Shown: one piece after another, positions 35,129 through 47,476 of the stretch
Position numbering within the stretch: the stretch's first letter is position 1
Layout of the letters: each line of letters begins with the position of its first letter
DNA from: Acidobacteriota bacterium
GTDB lineage: Bacteria; Acidobacteriota; Blastocatellia; Pyrinomonadales; Pyrinomonadaceae
Length of the DNA stretch: 64,000 bases
Direction of reading: 5' to 3'
Assembly: GCA_019242475.1 (NCBI GenBank)
Contig: JAFAVK010000094.1
Location: forward strand, 1 to 64,000
The notes under the pieces: model-generated
The model's database searches: none
What the model was told of the DNA's origin: nothing
Seen by the model: only the letters and a program-made list of their open reading frames with translations
Made by a program: the position numbers and the translations under genes

Positions 35129-35157
35129 TTGACGTGCAACCTCGGCGGGCGTATAAG
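35129..35157 (+). promoter_or_regulatory. promoter TTGACG-N17-TATAAG, copy 1
   Basis: TTGACG at 35129-35134, 17-base spacer ending GGCGGGCG, TATAAG at 35152-35157. The same promoter, including the last eight spacer bases, recurs at 36438-36466 before the next secreted-protein gene. Confidence 0.65.
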
Positions 35158-35202
35158 ACGCCTATCGGGTAACCTCCGGCTGCTTAAAAAGTCTTAGTCA
35201 TC

Positions 35203-35238
35203 ATGGGCTCCGCCAGGCTCACCAATCTCTTGAAGTAA
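35203..35238 (+). CDS. possible leader peptide MGSARLTNLLK, copy 1
   Basis: An 11-codon ORF ends at TAA nine bases before the main ATG. Its sequence matches the leader at 36512 with only conservative codon changes (Lys/Arg, Ser/Asn). Whether it is translated, or the DNA is conserved as a structure or binding site, is open. Confidence 0.35.
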   Translation: MGSARLTNLLK

Positions 35239-35247
35239 GGAGACGCC

Positions 35248-36330
35248 ATGAACGTCCGCAGACCAGGCCGCCCCTTCCGCCGCAAAAACCTCTTCGGCGC
35301 ATTCATCGTCCCTGTGCTCTCGCTCGTCACGTTGGCGGGGCGCGCGCCGGGTGCCGGGTATCCGCGGCCGCAGGGCGGAGGGGGCGCGGTGCGAGTCGTC
35401 CCCTCAGACATGGATATGTGCGCCGCGCCCGCGCGCCCCGGTGATGCCTGGGACGGGTTCTGCCTTCGCGGAAAGGTCAAAGCCCTCACGGATGAGTTGA
35501 GGGCGGCGCGGGTAGAGGGTGGCCGTGTGGAGGACGGAGAGCTTATAGAAATAGTCAAAGAGAGCTTCGACGGGCGCGGCCGACGCACCCTGCGCGAAAT
35601 GAGCAGCAACCACCCCGGCCCGGTCGGCGCGGCCTTCAGCAAACTCGTTTACAGCTACGACCCGAGCGGGCGCATGACCGGCTGGATGTCTTACGAGGCG
35701 GGGAGCACTGTGCCGGAATTGGTCGTCGTCCTTTCGTACGACGAGCGCGGTAACAGGGTCAGGGCGGAAGCGACGGGCGCGAAGCCGGGCGCGCGGTACG
35801 TCCAGGAGTTCACCTACGACGCAGGGGGGCGGCTGGTCGGGGACAGTTTCAGCCGCCTCACGGACGGCGGTTGGCAAACGCACAGGCAGGTCGTCACCTT
35901 TGAAGGGGCGGTGGCTCACGTCCGCGTTTACTCCCCCGACGGCGCGCTGGCGTCGAGGGGAACGACCCTCAGCGACGGGCGCGGCCACCTGCTCGGCGAA
36001 GAGGGGTACCGCGTCAACGCTCAGGGCGAAGAAGAACTCGACAGAAAGGTCACGTACCGGTACGACCCGAAGGGACGGCTGACGGAGGTCATCTACCAAC
36101 GGGCGGAAGAGAGGCTCGGCGCGCGGGCCGTCTACGAATACGACGAGAGCGGCAACGTGACCTCCCTGACGAGGTACAACGCCGACGGGAGTTTCGCCGC
36201 GAGCGGACACCGCGAGTACGAGTACGACGCGGCCGGGAACTGGGTGAGGCGCGTCGATTCCGCGCGGAGCTCGGAGGGCGCCGCGCCCGCGCCGTACCTG
36301 GTCGAACGCCGCCACATCACCTACTACTAA
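35248..36330 (+). CDS. secreted YD/RHS-repeat protein
   Basis: 360 residues from ATG 35248 with AAGGAG upstream. Signal sequence LFGAFIVPVLSLVTLAGRAPGAG. From residue 100 on there are at least six YD-type repeats: YSYDPSGRMTG, LSYDERGNRVRA, FTYDAGGRLVGD, YRYDPKGRLTEV, YEYDESGNVTSL, YEYDAAGNWVRRV. Unlike full RHS toxins it has no core-associated cleavage motif and no C-terminal toxin, so it is a short, probably structural surface or periplasmic protein. Shares promoter and leader with the gene at 36556. Confidence 0.75.
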   Translation: MNVRRPGRPFRRKNLFGAFIVPVLSLVTLAGRAPGAGYPRPQGGGGAVRVVPSDMDMCAAPARPGDAWDGFCLRGKVKALTDELRAARVEGGRVEDGELIEIVKESFDGRGRRTLREMSSNHPGPVGAAFSKLVYSYDPSGRMTGWMSYEAGSTVPELVVVLSYDERGNRVRAEATGAKPGARYVQEFTYDAGGRLVGDSFSRLTDGGWQTHRQVVTFEGAVAHVRVYSPDGALASRGTTLSDGRGHLLGEEGYRVNAQGEEELDRKVTYRYDPKGRLTEVIYQRAEERLGARAVYEYDESGNVTSLTRYNADGSFAASGHREYEYDAAGNWVRRVDSARSSEGAAPAPYLVERRHITYY

Positions 36331-36370
36331 ACCGGAGGGAATTCGGCCGCCGCGACGGGCGGCGGGTTTC

Positions 36371-36401
36371 CGGGGAAAGAGGTTGAAAATGGCGGCGGCC
36401 G
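36371..36401 (+). repeat. 31-bp shared tail element, copy 1
   Basis: The element beginning CGGGGAAAGAGGTTGAAAA and running to GGCGGCCG recurs at 38694-38724 with one difference. Each copy follows the terminator-like hairpin of a secreted-protein gene. Confidence 0.75.
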
Positions 36402-36437
36402 CGTCGCCGAACGCCCGGCAGCTTCAACTTCTTAAGC

Positions 36438-36466
36438 TTGACGCCCCGCCGCGGCGGGCGTATAAG
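36438..36466 (+). promoter_or_regulatory. promoter TTGACG-N17-TATAAG, copy 2
   Basis: TTGACG at 36438-36443, 17-base spacer ending GGCGGGCG, TATAAG at 36461-36466, matching the promoter at 35129. Start of transcription would be near 36473. Confidence 0.65.
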
Positions 36467-36511
36467 TCAGCCGTCGCTCGCACCGCCCCGCACCTCAATG
36501 CATCGGTCGTC

Positions 36512-36555
36512 ATGGGCTCCGCCAAGCTCACCAGCCTCTTGAAAGGAGAGACGCC

Positions 36556-36559
<4 letters not shown>
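36512..36559 (+). CDS. possible leader peptide MGSAKLTSLLKGETP, copy 2
   Basis: 15 codons; the stop overlaps the main start as ATGA, which suggests translational coupling. The first 11 residues match the copy at 35203 apart from Lys/Arg and Ser/Asn changes. Confidence 0.4.
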
Positions 36560-38625
<2,066 letters not shown>

Positions 38626-38652
38626 GGGCTTTGAAGGCCGCCGCCGGAAGAA

Positions 38653-38693
38653 GGCCGCCCGCCGACGCCTCGCAGGTCGGCGGGCGGCCTTTT
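38653..38693 (+). terminator. intrinsic terminator after the secreted-protein gene
   Basis: A 14-bp perfect GC stem (38653-38666 with 38676-38689) is followed by TTTT at 38690-38693. Strong rho-independent terminator. Confidence 0.85.
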
Positions 38694-38724
38694 CGGGGAA
38701 AAAGGTTGAAAATGGCGGCGGCCG
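38694..38724 (+). repeat. 31-bp shared tail element, copy 2
   Basis: Same element as 36371-36401, beginning directly after the T-run of the terminator. The remaining gap to ftsH (to 38932) holds a weak GCGACA-N17-TATCAT promoter candidate at 38881-38909 and nothing else recognised. Confidence 0.75.
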
Positions 38725-38932
38725 AACCTACAATCGGGGAGGCGTCCTCGCGGGCGGCAGAAGGCGCAACGGCGCGCGCGCCGTGGGCATCCAAACCAGG
38801 CCCGACTGCCGTATCAAAACAGCGGCTCGCTCCCTGAAAGTTGGCGGCCGGGCGTTGCATTTCGAGGGGTTCGGCGGGGAGCGACAAAAGGCGCCGTTTG
38901 GGTTATCATCGGCGTCGGAGGCGTAGAAGATT

Positions 38933-40858
<1,926 letters not shown>

Positions 40859-40862
40859 AGCG

Positions 40863-40917
40863 CGGGTAAAGGGGAAAAGTTAAAGGGGAAGGGGATTTCA
40901 AGCCTCTTCCCCTTTTC
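40863..40917. repeat. word-based inverted repeat F (AAAGGGG family), terminator-like
   Basis: Tandem AAAGGGGAA words form a 10-base stem (AAAGGGGAAG with CTTCCCCTTT) ending in TTTTC. It starts five bases after the ftsH stop. Likely acts as the ftsH terminator. Confidence 0.7.
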
Positions 40918-40929
40918 GTCATTCCTGAC

Positions 40930-42018
40930 ATGAAAGTGAAAGCAATCCTCCCTCTGCTCTTCATCGTCGGACTGCTCGCGTCCGCGCTGACGCCGCGCGC
41001 GGCGCGCTCGCAGCAGCGCGGCCCCGGAGCCGTCCAGGCGGCGCCTCCGGCCGGCGGCCCCTACTACGCACTGGTCATCGGCGACGGAGATTATCTCTCC
41101 CTGCCGAAGCTCGGGACGGCCGCGAGGGACGCGCGCGCGGTCGAGCGCGTGCTGCGCGAGTCGTACGGCTTCCAGACCAGGCTGCTCGTCAACGCCACGC
41201 GCCCGGAGATCGTCGCGGCGCTGTCGGGCTACAGGCGCACGCTCGGCGCGGACGCGAGCTTGCTCGTCTACTACGCGGGGCACGGGTACAGGGACGCCGC
41301 GGCCGAAAAGGCTTACTGGCTGCCGTCGGACGCGACGCGCGAAGACGTGTCCAAACGGCTCGACGCGGACGAGATGACGAACGGCATCCGCGCCGTCCCG
41401 GCCCGCCACGTCCTCGTCGTCTCGGACAGTTGCTACTCGGGCACCCTGCCGTACGTGCTCAGCGCCCCGCCGGCGAGCCCGGCCGAGCGCGAACGGTTCC
41501 TGCAAAAGATGGCCGCGGGGCGCTCGCGCACGCTGTTGGCCTCGGGCGGCGACGAGCCCCTGGCGGACGACGGCGGCCACTCCGTCTTCGCCGCCGCACT
41601 CCTGCGCGGCCTGCGCGAGATGGTCGGGCCGCGGTTCACGGCCTCCGAACTGTTCGTCGGCTACGTCCTGAGCCCCGTCGCCGGCCGCGCCGGCCGGATA
41701 CCCGCCTACAACCCGCTCCGCAACTCCGGCCACGAAGGCGGCGACTTCGTCTTCACGCGGATTAAACCCCCCGCCGTCCCAGGGTCTTGCGATGACCTGG
41801 AAGTTGAGGCGAAGCTGTACCGGACATTTCTCGACAACTACAAGAACACCCCCGAACAGCAGAAGGTCGCCTACGAGGCGGGCAAGGAGTACATCTCCAG
41901 GTACGAAAGCTGTCCGAGGGAGAGTGATAAAACCGTCGTCGCTTTCGTACGGAATTGGGTGAACAAGTACGAGAAGGCCGTCAGGGAGTGGGAGCGGTGG
42001 CACAAACAACAGCCTTGA
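40930..42018 (+). CDS. secreted caspase-like (peptidase C14) protein
   Basis: 362 residues. A signal sequence (ILPLLFIVGLLASALTPRAARSQ) precedes a caspase fold: YYALVIGDGDYLSLPKLG, ARDARAVERVL, the His118 box LLVYYAGHGY and the Cys168 box VVSDSCYSGTLP. Both catalytic residues are in place, so it should be an active cysteine protease of the metacaspase/orthocaspase group. The C-terminal 100 residues are helical and charged with no repeat. Being exported it differs from cytosolic death caspases. Only 13 bases separate it from the dimethylargininase. Confidence 0.85.
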   Translation: MKVKAILPLLFIVGLLASALTPRAARSQQRGPGAVQAAPPAGGPYYALVIGDGDYLSLPKLGTAARDARAVERVLRESYGFQTRLLVNATRPEIVAALSGYRRTLGADASLLVYYAGHGYRDAAAEKAYWLPSDATREDVSKRLDADEMTNGIRAVPARHVLVVSDSCYSGTLPYVLSAPPASPAERERFLQKMAAGRSRTLLASGGDEPLADDGGHSVFAAALLRGLREMVGPRFTASELFVGYVLSPVAGRAGRIPAYNPLRNSGHEGGDFVFTRIKPPAVPGSCDDLEVEAKLYRTFLDNYKNTPEQQKVAYEAGKEYISRYESCPRESDKTVVAFVRNWVNKYEKAVREWERWHKQQP

Positions 42019-42031
42019 CGGGTGAGCACGC

Positions 42032-42802
42032 ATGATTGTCGCGCTGACGAGGGAGCCCGCGCGCGCTTTGGACGCGTGCGAGTTGACGTACAGGGAGCGC
42101 GAGCCGATTGACGCGGGCGCCGCCGCCGCGCAGCACCGCGGCTATTGCGAGGCGCTGAGAGCCTGCGGCGCGCGTGTCGTCACGCTGCCGCCGTTGGATG
42201 AGCTGCCGGACAGCGTCTTTGTCGAGGACACGACGGTCGTGCTCGAAGAGGTCGCGGTGCTGACGCGCCCGGGCGTCGAGTCGCGGCGGGGCGAGGTGAG
42301 TCTGATCGAGGCGGAGGTGGCGCGACTCCGAACGGTCGCCCGGGTCGAAGCGCCCGCGACGCTCGAAGGCGGCGACGTGCTGCGCCTCGGCCGGACGCTC
42401 TACGTGGGGCTCTCGCCGCGCACGAACGCGGAGGGCGCTCTCTCTCTGCGCAGTCTCGTCGCGCCTTACGGCTACGAGGTCTTGACGGTCGAGCCGCGCG
42501 GCTGCCTGCATTTGAAGACCGGCTGCTCCGCGCTCGACGAAGAGGCCGTGCTCTTTAATCCCGAATGGGTGGACGCCGCGGTCTTCCGCGGGCGCGAGGT
42601 CGTCCCCGTTGACGCCGCCGAGCCCTGGGCCGCGAACGTCCTGCGCGTCGGCCGTGCGGTCTGCGTGAGCGCGGCCTTCCCGCGGACGGCGGAGATGCTC
42701 GCGCGCCGCGGTTACGACGTGCGCGCCGTCGAGGTCTCCGAGTTCGCGAAGGCGGAGGGCGCGTTGACCTGCATGAGCCTCCTCTTCCGACGGCCTGATT
42801 AA
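42032..42802 (+). CDS. dimethylargininase (DDAH) family amidinohydrolase
   Basis: 256 residues. Pentein fold with VALTREPA start, LPDSVFVEDTTVVL, PATLEGGDVLRLGRTLYVGLSPRTNAEG, His160 in GCLHLKTGCS and nucleophile Cys247 in ALTCMSLLF. The pattern fits DDAH, which converts methylated arginines to citrulline and methylamines; arginine deiminases are longer. It could recycle methylarginine to citrulline, linking it to argG/argH metabolism. The stop lies in the first bases of repeat G. Confidence 0.85.
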   Translation: MIVALTREPARALDACELTYREREPIDAGAAAAQHRGYCEALRACGARVVTLPPLDELPDSVFVEDTTVVLEEVAVLTRPGVESRRGEVSLIEAEVARLRTVARVEAPATLEGGDVLRLGRTLYVGLSPRTNAEGALSLRSLVAPYGYEVLTVEPRGCLHLKTGCSALDEEAVLFNPEWVDAAVFRGREVVPVDAAEPWAANVLRVGRAVCVSAAFPRTAEMLARRGYDVRAVEVSEFAKAEGALTCMSLLFRRPD

Positions 42803-42886
42803 CCACAGAGGGCACAAAGGTGTTCACGGAGGGCACGAAGAAAACCTTTGTGGCCTTCGTGTGTACTTCGTGCCCTCTGTGGTTAA
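42799..42886. repeat. word-based inverted repeat G (CACAGAGGGCAC family)
   Basis: Left arm TTAACCACAGAGGGCAC then related words; right arm is its inverse ending GTGCCCTCTGTGGTTAA. It includes the dimethylargininase stop codon and ends 11 bases before the folP ATG. Confidence 0.85.
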
Positions 42887-42896
42887 ATCTCGTCCG

Positions 42897-43766
42897 ATGC
42901 ATGCAAGCCGCGTCTGGAAATTCGCGCGCAGGGGGCTGCCCTGGGGCGCGCGCACGCTCGTGATGGGCGTGCTGAACGTGACGCCCGACAGCTTCAGCGA
43001 CGGCGGGCGCTTCTTCGACCGCGCACGCGCCCTCGAACACGCCGAACGGATGATGGAGGACGGAGCGAACATCCTCGACATCGGCGGCGAGTCTACGCGG
43101 CCGGGCAGCCGCGACGTGGATGCGGAGGAAGAGATACGACGTGTCGTGCCTCTCGTCGAAGCCCTCGCCGGGCGCGTCTACGTGCCCATCTCGGTGGACA
43201 CGACGAAGGCGAGCGTCGCGCGCGCCGCGCTCGAAGCCGGGGCGGAGATAATCAACGATATCTCGGGCCTGCGCTTCGACCCCGCGCTCGCCGACGAGGT
43301 CGCCCGCGTGGGGGCCGGGCTCGTCCTCATGCACTCGCTCGGCACGCGCGAGACGTTACACACGCTCCCGCCGGCCGCGGACATCATGCGCGAGGTCTTG
43401 GAGACGCTGGGGCGCGGCGTCGCAGAGGCGCAGCGTCGCGGCGTCGCACGCATGTCGATAGTCGTAGACCCCGGCATCGGCTTCGGCAAGACCCACGAGC
43501 AGAACGTCGAGTTGCTCGCGCGGCTCGACGCCGTCGTCGCGGCCTTTCCAGACTTCCCAGTCCTCGTCGGCACCTCCCGCAAGCGCTTCGTCGGCACGCT
43601 GCTCGGCGGCGCGCCCGTCGAAGAGAGATTGCACGGCACGTTGGCGACGGTCGCCGCCGCGGTGCTGCGCGGCGCACACGTCGTCCGCGTCCACGACGTG
43701 CGCCCCGCCGTCGAGACTGTCAAGGTCATCGACGCCATAAAGGCGGCGGGCGCTTGTCACCCGTGA
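42897..43766 (+). CDS. folP: dihydropteroate synthase
   Basis: 289 residues from ATG 42897; the track start lies in repeat G. LVMGVLNVTPDSFSDGGRF and ILDIGGESTRPGSRDVDAEEE are the two signature motifs; then PISVDTTKASVARAALEAGAEIINDISGL, VVDPGIGFGKT and LVGTSRKRFVG. It joins p-aminobenzoate and hydroxymethyl-dihydropterin diphosphate in folate synthesis and is the sulfonamide target. 25 bases before lptE. Confidence 0.95.
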   Translation: MHASRVWKFARRGLPWGARTLVMGVLNVTPDSFSDGGRFFDRARALEHAERMMEDGANILDIGGESTRPGSRDVDAEEEIRRVVPLVEALAGRVYVPISVDTTKASVARAALEAGAEIINDISGLRFDPALADEVARVGAGLVLMHSLGTRETLHTLPPAADIMREVLETLGRGVAEAQRRGVARMSIVVDPGIGFGKTHEQNVELLARLDAVVAAFPDFPVLVGTSRKRFVGTLLGGAPVEERLHGTLATVAAAVLRGAHVVRVHDVRPAVETVKVIDAIKAAGACHP

Positions 43767-43791
43767 CTTCCGTATCGTATCGTCAAAACCG

Positions 43792-44349
43792 ATGCTGCCG
43801 AGTAAGAGACTGTTAAGCGCGACCACGCTCGCGTGCGTCGTCCTGTTGGCGTCGGGCTTCCGCGGCTGCGGGTACAAGCCCGTGACGAAGTCGGGGCTGC
43901 CGACGCACGTCAAGACGGTGGCGGTGCCTGCTTTCCAGAACCAGGCGCTGCGCTACAAGGTCGAGTCGCGCTTCACCGACGCCGTCATGCGCGAGATTCT
44001 GCGGCGCGGCAAGGGCTTGCGCGTGCAGAGCGAGACGAAGGGCGCCGACGCGGTCGTGGACGGCACCATCAAGAGCTTCGCCTTCTACGGCGTGCTGCTC
44101 GACTCGCGCGGCCGCGCCCGCATCTTCGAGGTGACGATCACGGCCGCCGTCACCGTCCGCGACCAGGTCACCAACCGCGTCCTCTACGACAACCAGGACT
44201 ACGTCTATCGCGGCGAGTTCGAGTTCACGGACGACCCGCGCTCCTTCTTCAACGAGGAAGACCCCGCGGTCGAGCGCCTCTCGCGCAGCTTCGCCGAGAG
44301 CCTCGTCTCGACGCTGGTCAACGGCTTCGGCGTCAACGAAGAACCCTAA
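43792..44349 (+). CDS. lptE: LPS-assembly lipoprotein LptE
   Basis: 185 residues. A signal sequence leads to a lipobox-like GFRGCGYKP with Cys near 26, followed by HVKTVAVPAFQNQALRYKVESRFTDAVMREIL, the LptE motif. It would sit in the outer membrane plugging LptD, so the organism is diderm with LPS. Its stop overlaps the holA start (TAATG). Confidence 0.85.
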   Translation: MLPSKRLLSATTLACVVLLASGFRGCGYKPVTKSGLPTHVKTVAVPAFQNQALRYKVESRFTDAVMREILRRGKGLRVQSETKGADAVVDGTIKSFAFYGVLLDSRGRARIFEVTITAAVTVRDQVTNRVLYDNQDYVYRGEFEFTDDPRSFFNEEDPAVERLSRSFAESLVSTLVNGFGVNEEP

Positions 44350-45383
44350 TGTCTACCCTCACGCGCGAAGAGCTTTGGCGGGAGTTGAAGGCGGGGAAGG
44401 TCGGGCCGCTCTACCTCCTCTTCGGGCCGGAGGACTACCTGCGGGACGCGGCGGCGCGGGCGGTGGCCGACGCCGCCTTGAAGGGCTCGCCGCTGCGCGA
44501 GTTCAACGAGTCTTCATTTGACCTCATTTCTGCTGACGTGCAGCACGCGATTGCCGCGGCCGAGCAGATGCCGATGATGGGCGGTCGCCGTGTCGTGTTC
44601 GTAACAGGTTTCATCCGGAAGCATCCTCGTGCGCCGTTGCCCGAGGCGGACGAAGAGGCGCTCGTGCGCTACGTGACGCGGCCCGTCGAGACCTCGACCG
44701 TCATCTTCGTCGCGGACAACCTCGACAAGCGGCTCAAGCTGAGCAAGACGCTCCTCGAAGTCTGCCAGAGCGTCGAGTTCGCGGAGCTGAGGGACGGGGA
44801 GCTGGCCGCGTGGGCGCGCGACAGGTTGAAGCACCTCGGCGCGCACGCCGAAGAGCGTGCGCTGCGCCAGGCGGTCGCGCTCGCCGGCCCGAGCGTGCGG
44901 AGGGTGGCGACCGAGCTTGAGAAGCTCGCGACGGCCGCGCTCCCCGGCGGGCAGGTGACTGTGGAGCTGGTGGACGAGCTGGTCGGGCGCTCGCGCGAGC
45001 TTTCGAACTTCGAGCTGTCCGACCACCTCATCGCGCGCGACCGCCGCCGCGCGTTAGAGACGTTGCGCAAACTCCTCGACGACGGCGCCGAGCCCGTCAT
45101 GCTGCTGGGCCTTTTGGCGAGCAACTTCCACCGCCTCGCGCTCGCCAAAGAGTTGATGACGCGCGGCGCGCCCGAGCAGGAGGTCTTCCGCGTCGTCAAC
45201 ATGCCCTTCAGCCAGCGCAAAGAGTTTCTCGCCACCGCCCGCCGCGCGGACGCCGACGAACTCACGCGCCGCATCGCACGCATCGCCGCGGCCGACCTCG
45301 CCATCAAGACCTCGCTCGGCGGCGGCGGTGAACGCGGCTCCCGCCTCCAACTCGAAATGCTCGTCTGCGAGCTGTCGGCCTGA
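44349..45383 (+). CDS. holA: DNA polymerase III delta subunit
   Basis: 344 residues from ATG 44349. GPLYLLFGPEDYLRDAAARAV, ISADVQHAIAAAEQMPMMGGRRVVFV and TVIFVADNLDKRLKLSKTL are the clamp-loader delta N-terminal AAA-like part, without a functional Walker A as usual; the C-terminal collar domain follows. Coupled to lptE, a common neighbour pair. The rpsT gene lies just beyond in the opposite orientation. Confidence 0.9.
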   Translation: MSTLTREELWRELKAGKVGPLYLLFGPEDYLRDAAARAVADAALKGSPLREFNESSFDLISADVQHAIAAAEQMPMMGGRRVVFVTGFIRKHPRAPLPEADEEALVRYVTRPVETSTVIFVADNLDKRLKLSKTLLEVCQSVEFAELRDGELAAWARDRLKHLGAHAEERALRQAVALAGPSVRRVATELEKLATAALPGGQVTVELVDELVGRSRELSNFELSDHLIARDRRRALETLRKLLDDGAEPVMLLGLLASNFHRLALAKELMTRGAPEQEVFRVVNMPFSQRKEFLATARRADADELTRRIARIAAADLAIKTSLGGGGERGSRLQLEMLVCELSA

Positions 45384-45389
45384 AGAAAG

Positions 45390-45821
45390 TTAAAAGTCGA
45401 GCGGCTTCAAATCGGAGTCGAGCCAGTAGGCGCGGGCCTTGTCCGATTCGAGGCGCTTCTTGCTGTAGTAGTCGGAGGCGAGGCGCGGGTCGGCGCACGC
45501 GTCCGACAGTTCGTTGGCGAGTTCGGCGAGGCCGCGCGCCCTGTCCGCCTGCTCCGCGAACGCCAGCACCCGGCGCATCCAGAAGACCGTCAGCGTCTCG
45601 TGGTAGACGCCGGAGAGCCCGTGGTGCTCGACGAAGCGGCCGAGGCCCCGCCGCATCCGTTCGAGAGCCGCGGGGTAGGGGGAGTCGAGGAGGTAGACGA
45701 GCGCGACCGTCAGGTGCAGGCGGTGCTTGAACTCGTCCGGCGCGAACTCGCACGACTCGAACCTGCGCACCACCTCCGACACCTCCTCGTCGCTTCCGTA
45801 AGGCGCAACTTGATTCGTCAC
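45390..45821 (-). CDS. conserved hypothetical protein
   Basis: 143 residues from GTG 45821 with AAAGGAGG well placed. All-helical; FESCEFAPDEFKHRLHLTVALVYLLDSPYPAALERMRRGLGRFVEHHG and YHETLTVFWMRRVLAF carry conserved His and Glu residues seen in an uncharacterised family of small proteins. It lies downstream of rpsT but behind that gene's terminator, and converges on holA with six bases between stops. No function known. Confidence 0.65.
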   Translation of the reverse strand: MTNQVAPYGSDEEVSEVVRRFESCEFAPDEFKHRLHLTVALVYLLDSPYPAALERMRRGLGRFVEHHGLSGVYHETLTVFWMRRVLAFAEQADRARGLAELANELSDACADPRLASDYYSKKRLESDKARAYWLDSDLKPLDF

Positions 45822-45854
45822 TTTCCGCCTCCTTTCGCTGGAACTCCGGGCAGC

Positions 45855-45895
45855 AAAAAGCGAGGCAGGCCGCCACGGCGACGGCCTGCCTCGCT
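45855..45895 (-). terminator. intrinsic terminator of rpsT
   Basis: A 14-bp stem (45859-45872 with 45882-45895) is followed on the minus strand by TTTTT. It lies 23 bases after the rpsT stop. Confidence 0.88.
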
Positions 45896-45917
45896 TCGTC
45901 TGAAATGTCCGGGCGGC

Positions 45918-46184
45918 TTACTTGCCCGACTCGCCCACGCGCACCGTGAGGCGCGACTTGTAGCGCGCGGCCGCGTTGCGGTGGAGCACGCCCTTCTGCA
46001 CGGCCTTGTCGATGAGCGAGACGGTCTGCGGCAGCAGCGTCTGCGCCGACCCCGCGTCGCCGGACTCGATGGCGGCCCGCAGCTTCTTGATCCCCGTGCG
46101 CAGGCGCCCGCGGTTGCCGCGGTTGATCTCGTTCCGCTTCTCGTTCTGGCGCACACGCTTCTCGGCTGACTTGTGATTAGGCAT
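45918..46184 (-). CDS. rpsT: 30S ribosomal protein S20
   Basis: 88 residues from ATG 46184; the track start adds 19 residues. MPNHKSAEKRVRQNEKRNEINRGNRGRLRT is the S20 signature with its basic 16S-binding helix. Own promoter and strong terminator make it monocistronic. Confidence 0.97.
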   Translation of the reverse strand: MPNHKSAEKRVRQNEKRNEINRGNRGRLRTGIKKLRAAIESGDAGSAQTLLPQTVSLIDKAVQKGVLHRNAAARYKSRLTVRVGESGK

Positions 46185-46276
46185 CTCTCGATTAACTCCG
46201 TCTGTCCTCAATTCCTGGTCTGAAAAAGCTCGCCGGGGCACACTGTCGAGAATCTGCCCGCCAGAGCAAAGCCCAA

Positions 46277-46305
46277 AGTATAGGGAGCCCCGGCACCCGT
46301 GTCAA
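46277..46305 (-). promoter_or_regulatory. rpsT promoter
   Basis: On the minus strand TTGACA (46305-46300), a 17-base spacer and TATACT (46282-46277). Near-consensus, as expected for a ribosomal gene; leader about 85 nt. Confidence 0.8.
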
Positions 46306-46381
46306 GGCGCGGCGGCGGGCGCGAAAACCGCCTTCGCCGTCCGCGGGCGCACGCCCGCGGCGCCCCCCGCACACACTTCCG

Positions 46382-46409
46382 TTGACACCCCCGCCCGCCG
46401 TGTTGTAGC
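46382..46409 (+). promoter_or_regulatory. candidate phoH promoter
   Basis: TTGACA (46382-46387), a 16-base spacer and weak TGTAGC (46404-46409). Transcription would begin a few bases before the ATG of the small ORF at 46422. Confidence 0.35.
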
Positions 46410-46421
46410 GTCGTTTCTGCA

Positions 46422-46511
46422 ATGAACGAGACCGCTTTGTCGTCCCTCATCCGCCCCCGGCACCGCCACGCCGAGCCGTCCCCGCTTGAAGGAGAAGAGA
46501 GCGACTTTTGA
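46422..46511 (+). CDS. possible 29-residue upstream ORF coupled to phoH
   Basis: An ORF starting [20 protein letters not shown] ends in TGA overlapping the phoH TTG start (TTGA). It lies almost directly after the candidate promoter and carries the phoH ribosome site GGAGAAGAG within its last codons. The overlap may aid use of the weak TTG start. Translation is unproven. Confidence 0.3.
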   Translation: MNETALSSLIRPRHRHAEPSPLEGEESDF

Positions 46512-47476
46512 AGAAGATCGAGCTTCCGCCGCGCGCCGTCGAGACGCTCTACGGCGTCCACGACCAGAACATCAAGCACCTGGAATCGCTCCTCGATGTG
46601 CGCGTGGACGCGCGCGGCCAAGACCTTTCGCTCGACGGCAACCCCGCGGACGTGGAGACCGCCGGGCGCATCATCGAGGACTTCGCCGCGCTCTTCCGCG
46701 AGGGCAAGACCTTCACCGACAAGGAGCTCCGCGAAGCCTTCGCCCAGATCGCCGAAGACCGCAGCTACTCCCTGCGCGACTACTTCACCAAGGCGCGCTT
46801 CAACCCCGCCGGCAAGAAGCAGGTCGCGCCCAAGTCGGCCAACCAGCGCCGCTACATCGAGGCCATTCAGGCGAACGACATCGTCTTCGGCATCGGCCCC
46901 GCCGGCACGGGTAAAAGCTATCTGGCGGTGGCGATGGCCGTGCAGGCTCTGACGCAGAAGCAGGTCAGCCGCATCGTCCTCGCCCGCCCCGCGGTCGAGG
47001 CCGGCGAGCGCCTCGGCTTCCTCCCCGGCGACCTGCAAGAGAAAGTTGACCCCTACCTCCGCCCCCTCTACGACGCCCTCTTCGACCTCATGGACGCCGA
47101 GCGCGTCGCCAAGATGTTGGAGAAGCGCATCATCGAAGTCGCCCCCCTGGCCTTCATGCGCGGCCGTACGTTGGCAGATGCGTTCATCATCCTCGACGAG
47201 GCGCAGAACACGACGAGCGAGCAGATGAAGATGGCTTTGACGAGGATCGGGTTCGGGTCGAAGGCGGTCATCACGGGCGACGTGACGCAGATCGATCTGC
47301 CGACCGGCAAGCGCAGCGGGCTGGTCGAGGCCGAGCGCATCCTCTCGAAGGTCGAGGGCATCGAGTTCGTCTACTTCACAGACAAGGACGTCGTCCGCCA
47401 CCGCCTCGTCCAACAGATCATCAAAGCCTACGAGTCGCAGACCAACAAGGGTGAGGCCGCCGGCCCCGAGCGATGA
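46508..47476 (+). CDS. phoH: PhoH family ATPase/RNA-associated protein
   Basis: 322 residues from TTG 46508. An N-terminal KH-like part ([26 protein letters not shown]) precedes the PhoH ATPase: [74 protein letters not shown] and [11 protein letters not shown]. PhoH is a probable RNA helicase or remodeller partnering YbeY. It overlaps ybeY by four bases. Confidence 0.93.
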   Translation: MKKIELPPRAVETLYGVHDQNIKHLESLLDVRVDARGQDLSLDGNPADVETAGRIIEDFAALFREGKTFTDKELREAFAQIAEDRSYSLRDYFTKARFNPAGKKQVAPKSANQRRYIEAIQANDIVFGIGPAGTGKSYLAVAMAVQALTQKQVSRIVLARPAVEAGERLGFLPGDLQEKVDPYLRPLYDALFDLMDAERVAKMLEKRIIEVAPLAFMRGRTLADAFIILDEAQNTTSEQMKMALTRIGFGSKAVITGDVTQIDLPTGKRSGLVEAERILSKVEGIEFVYFTDKDVVRHRLVQQIIKAYESQTNKGEAAGPER

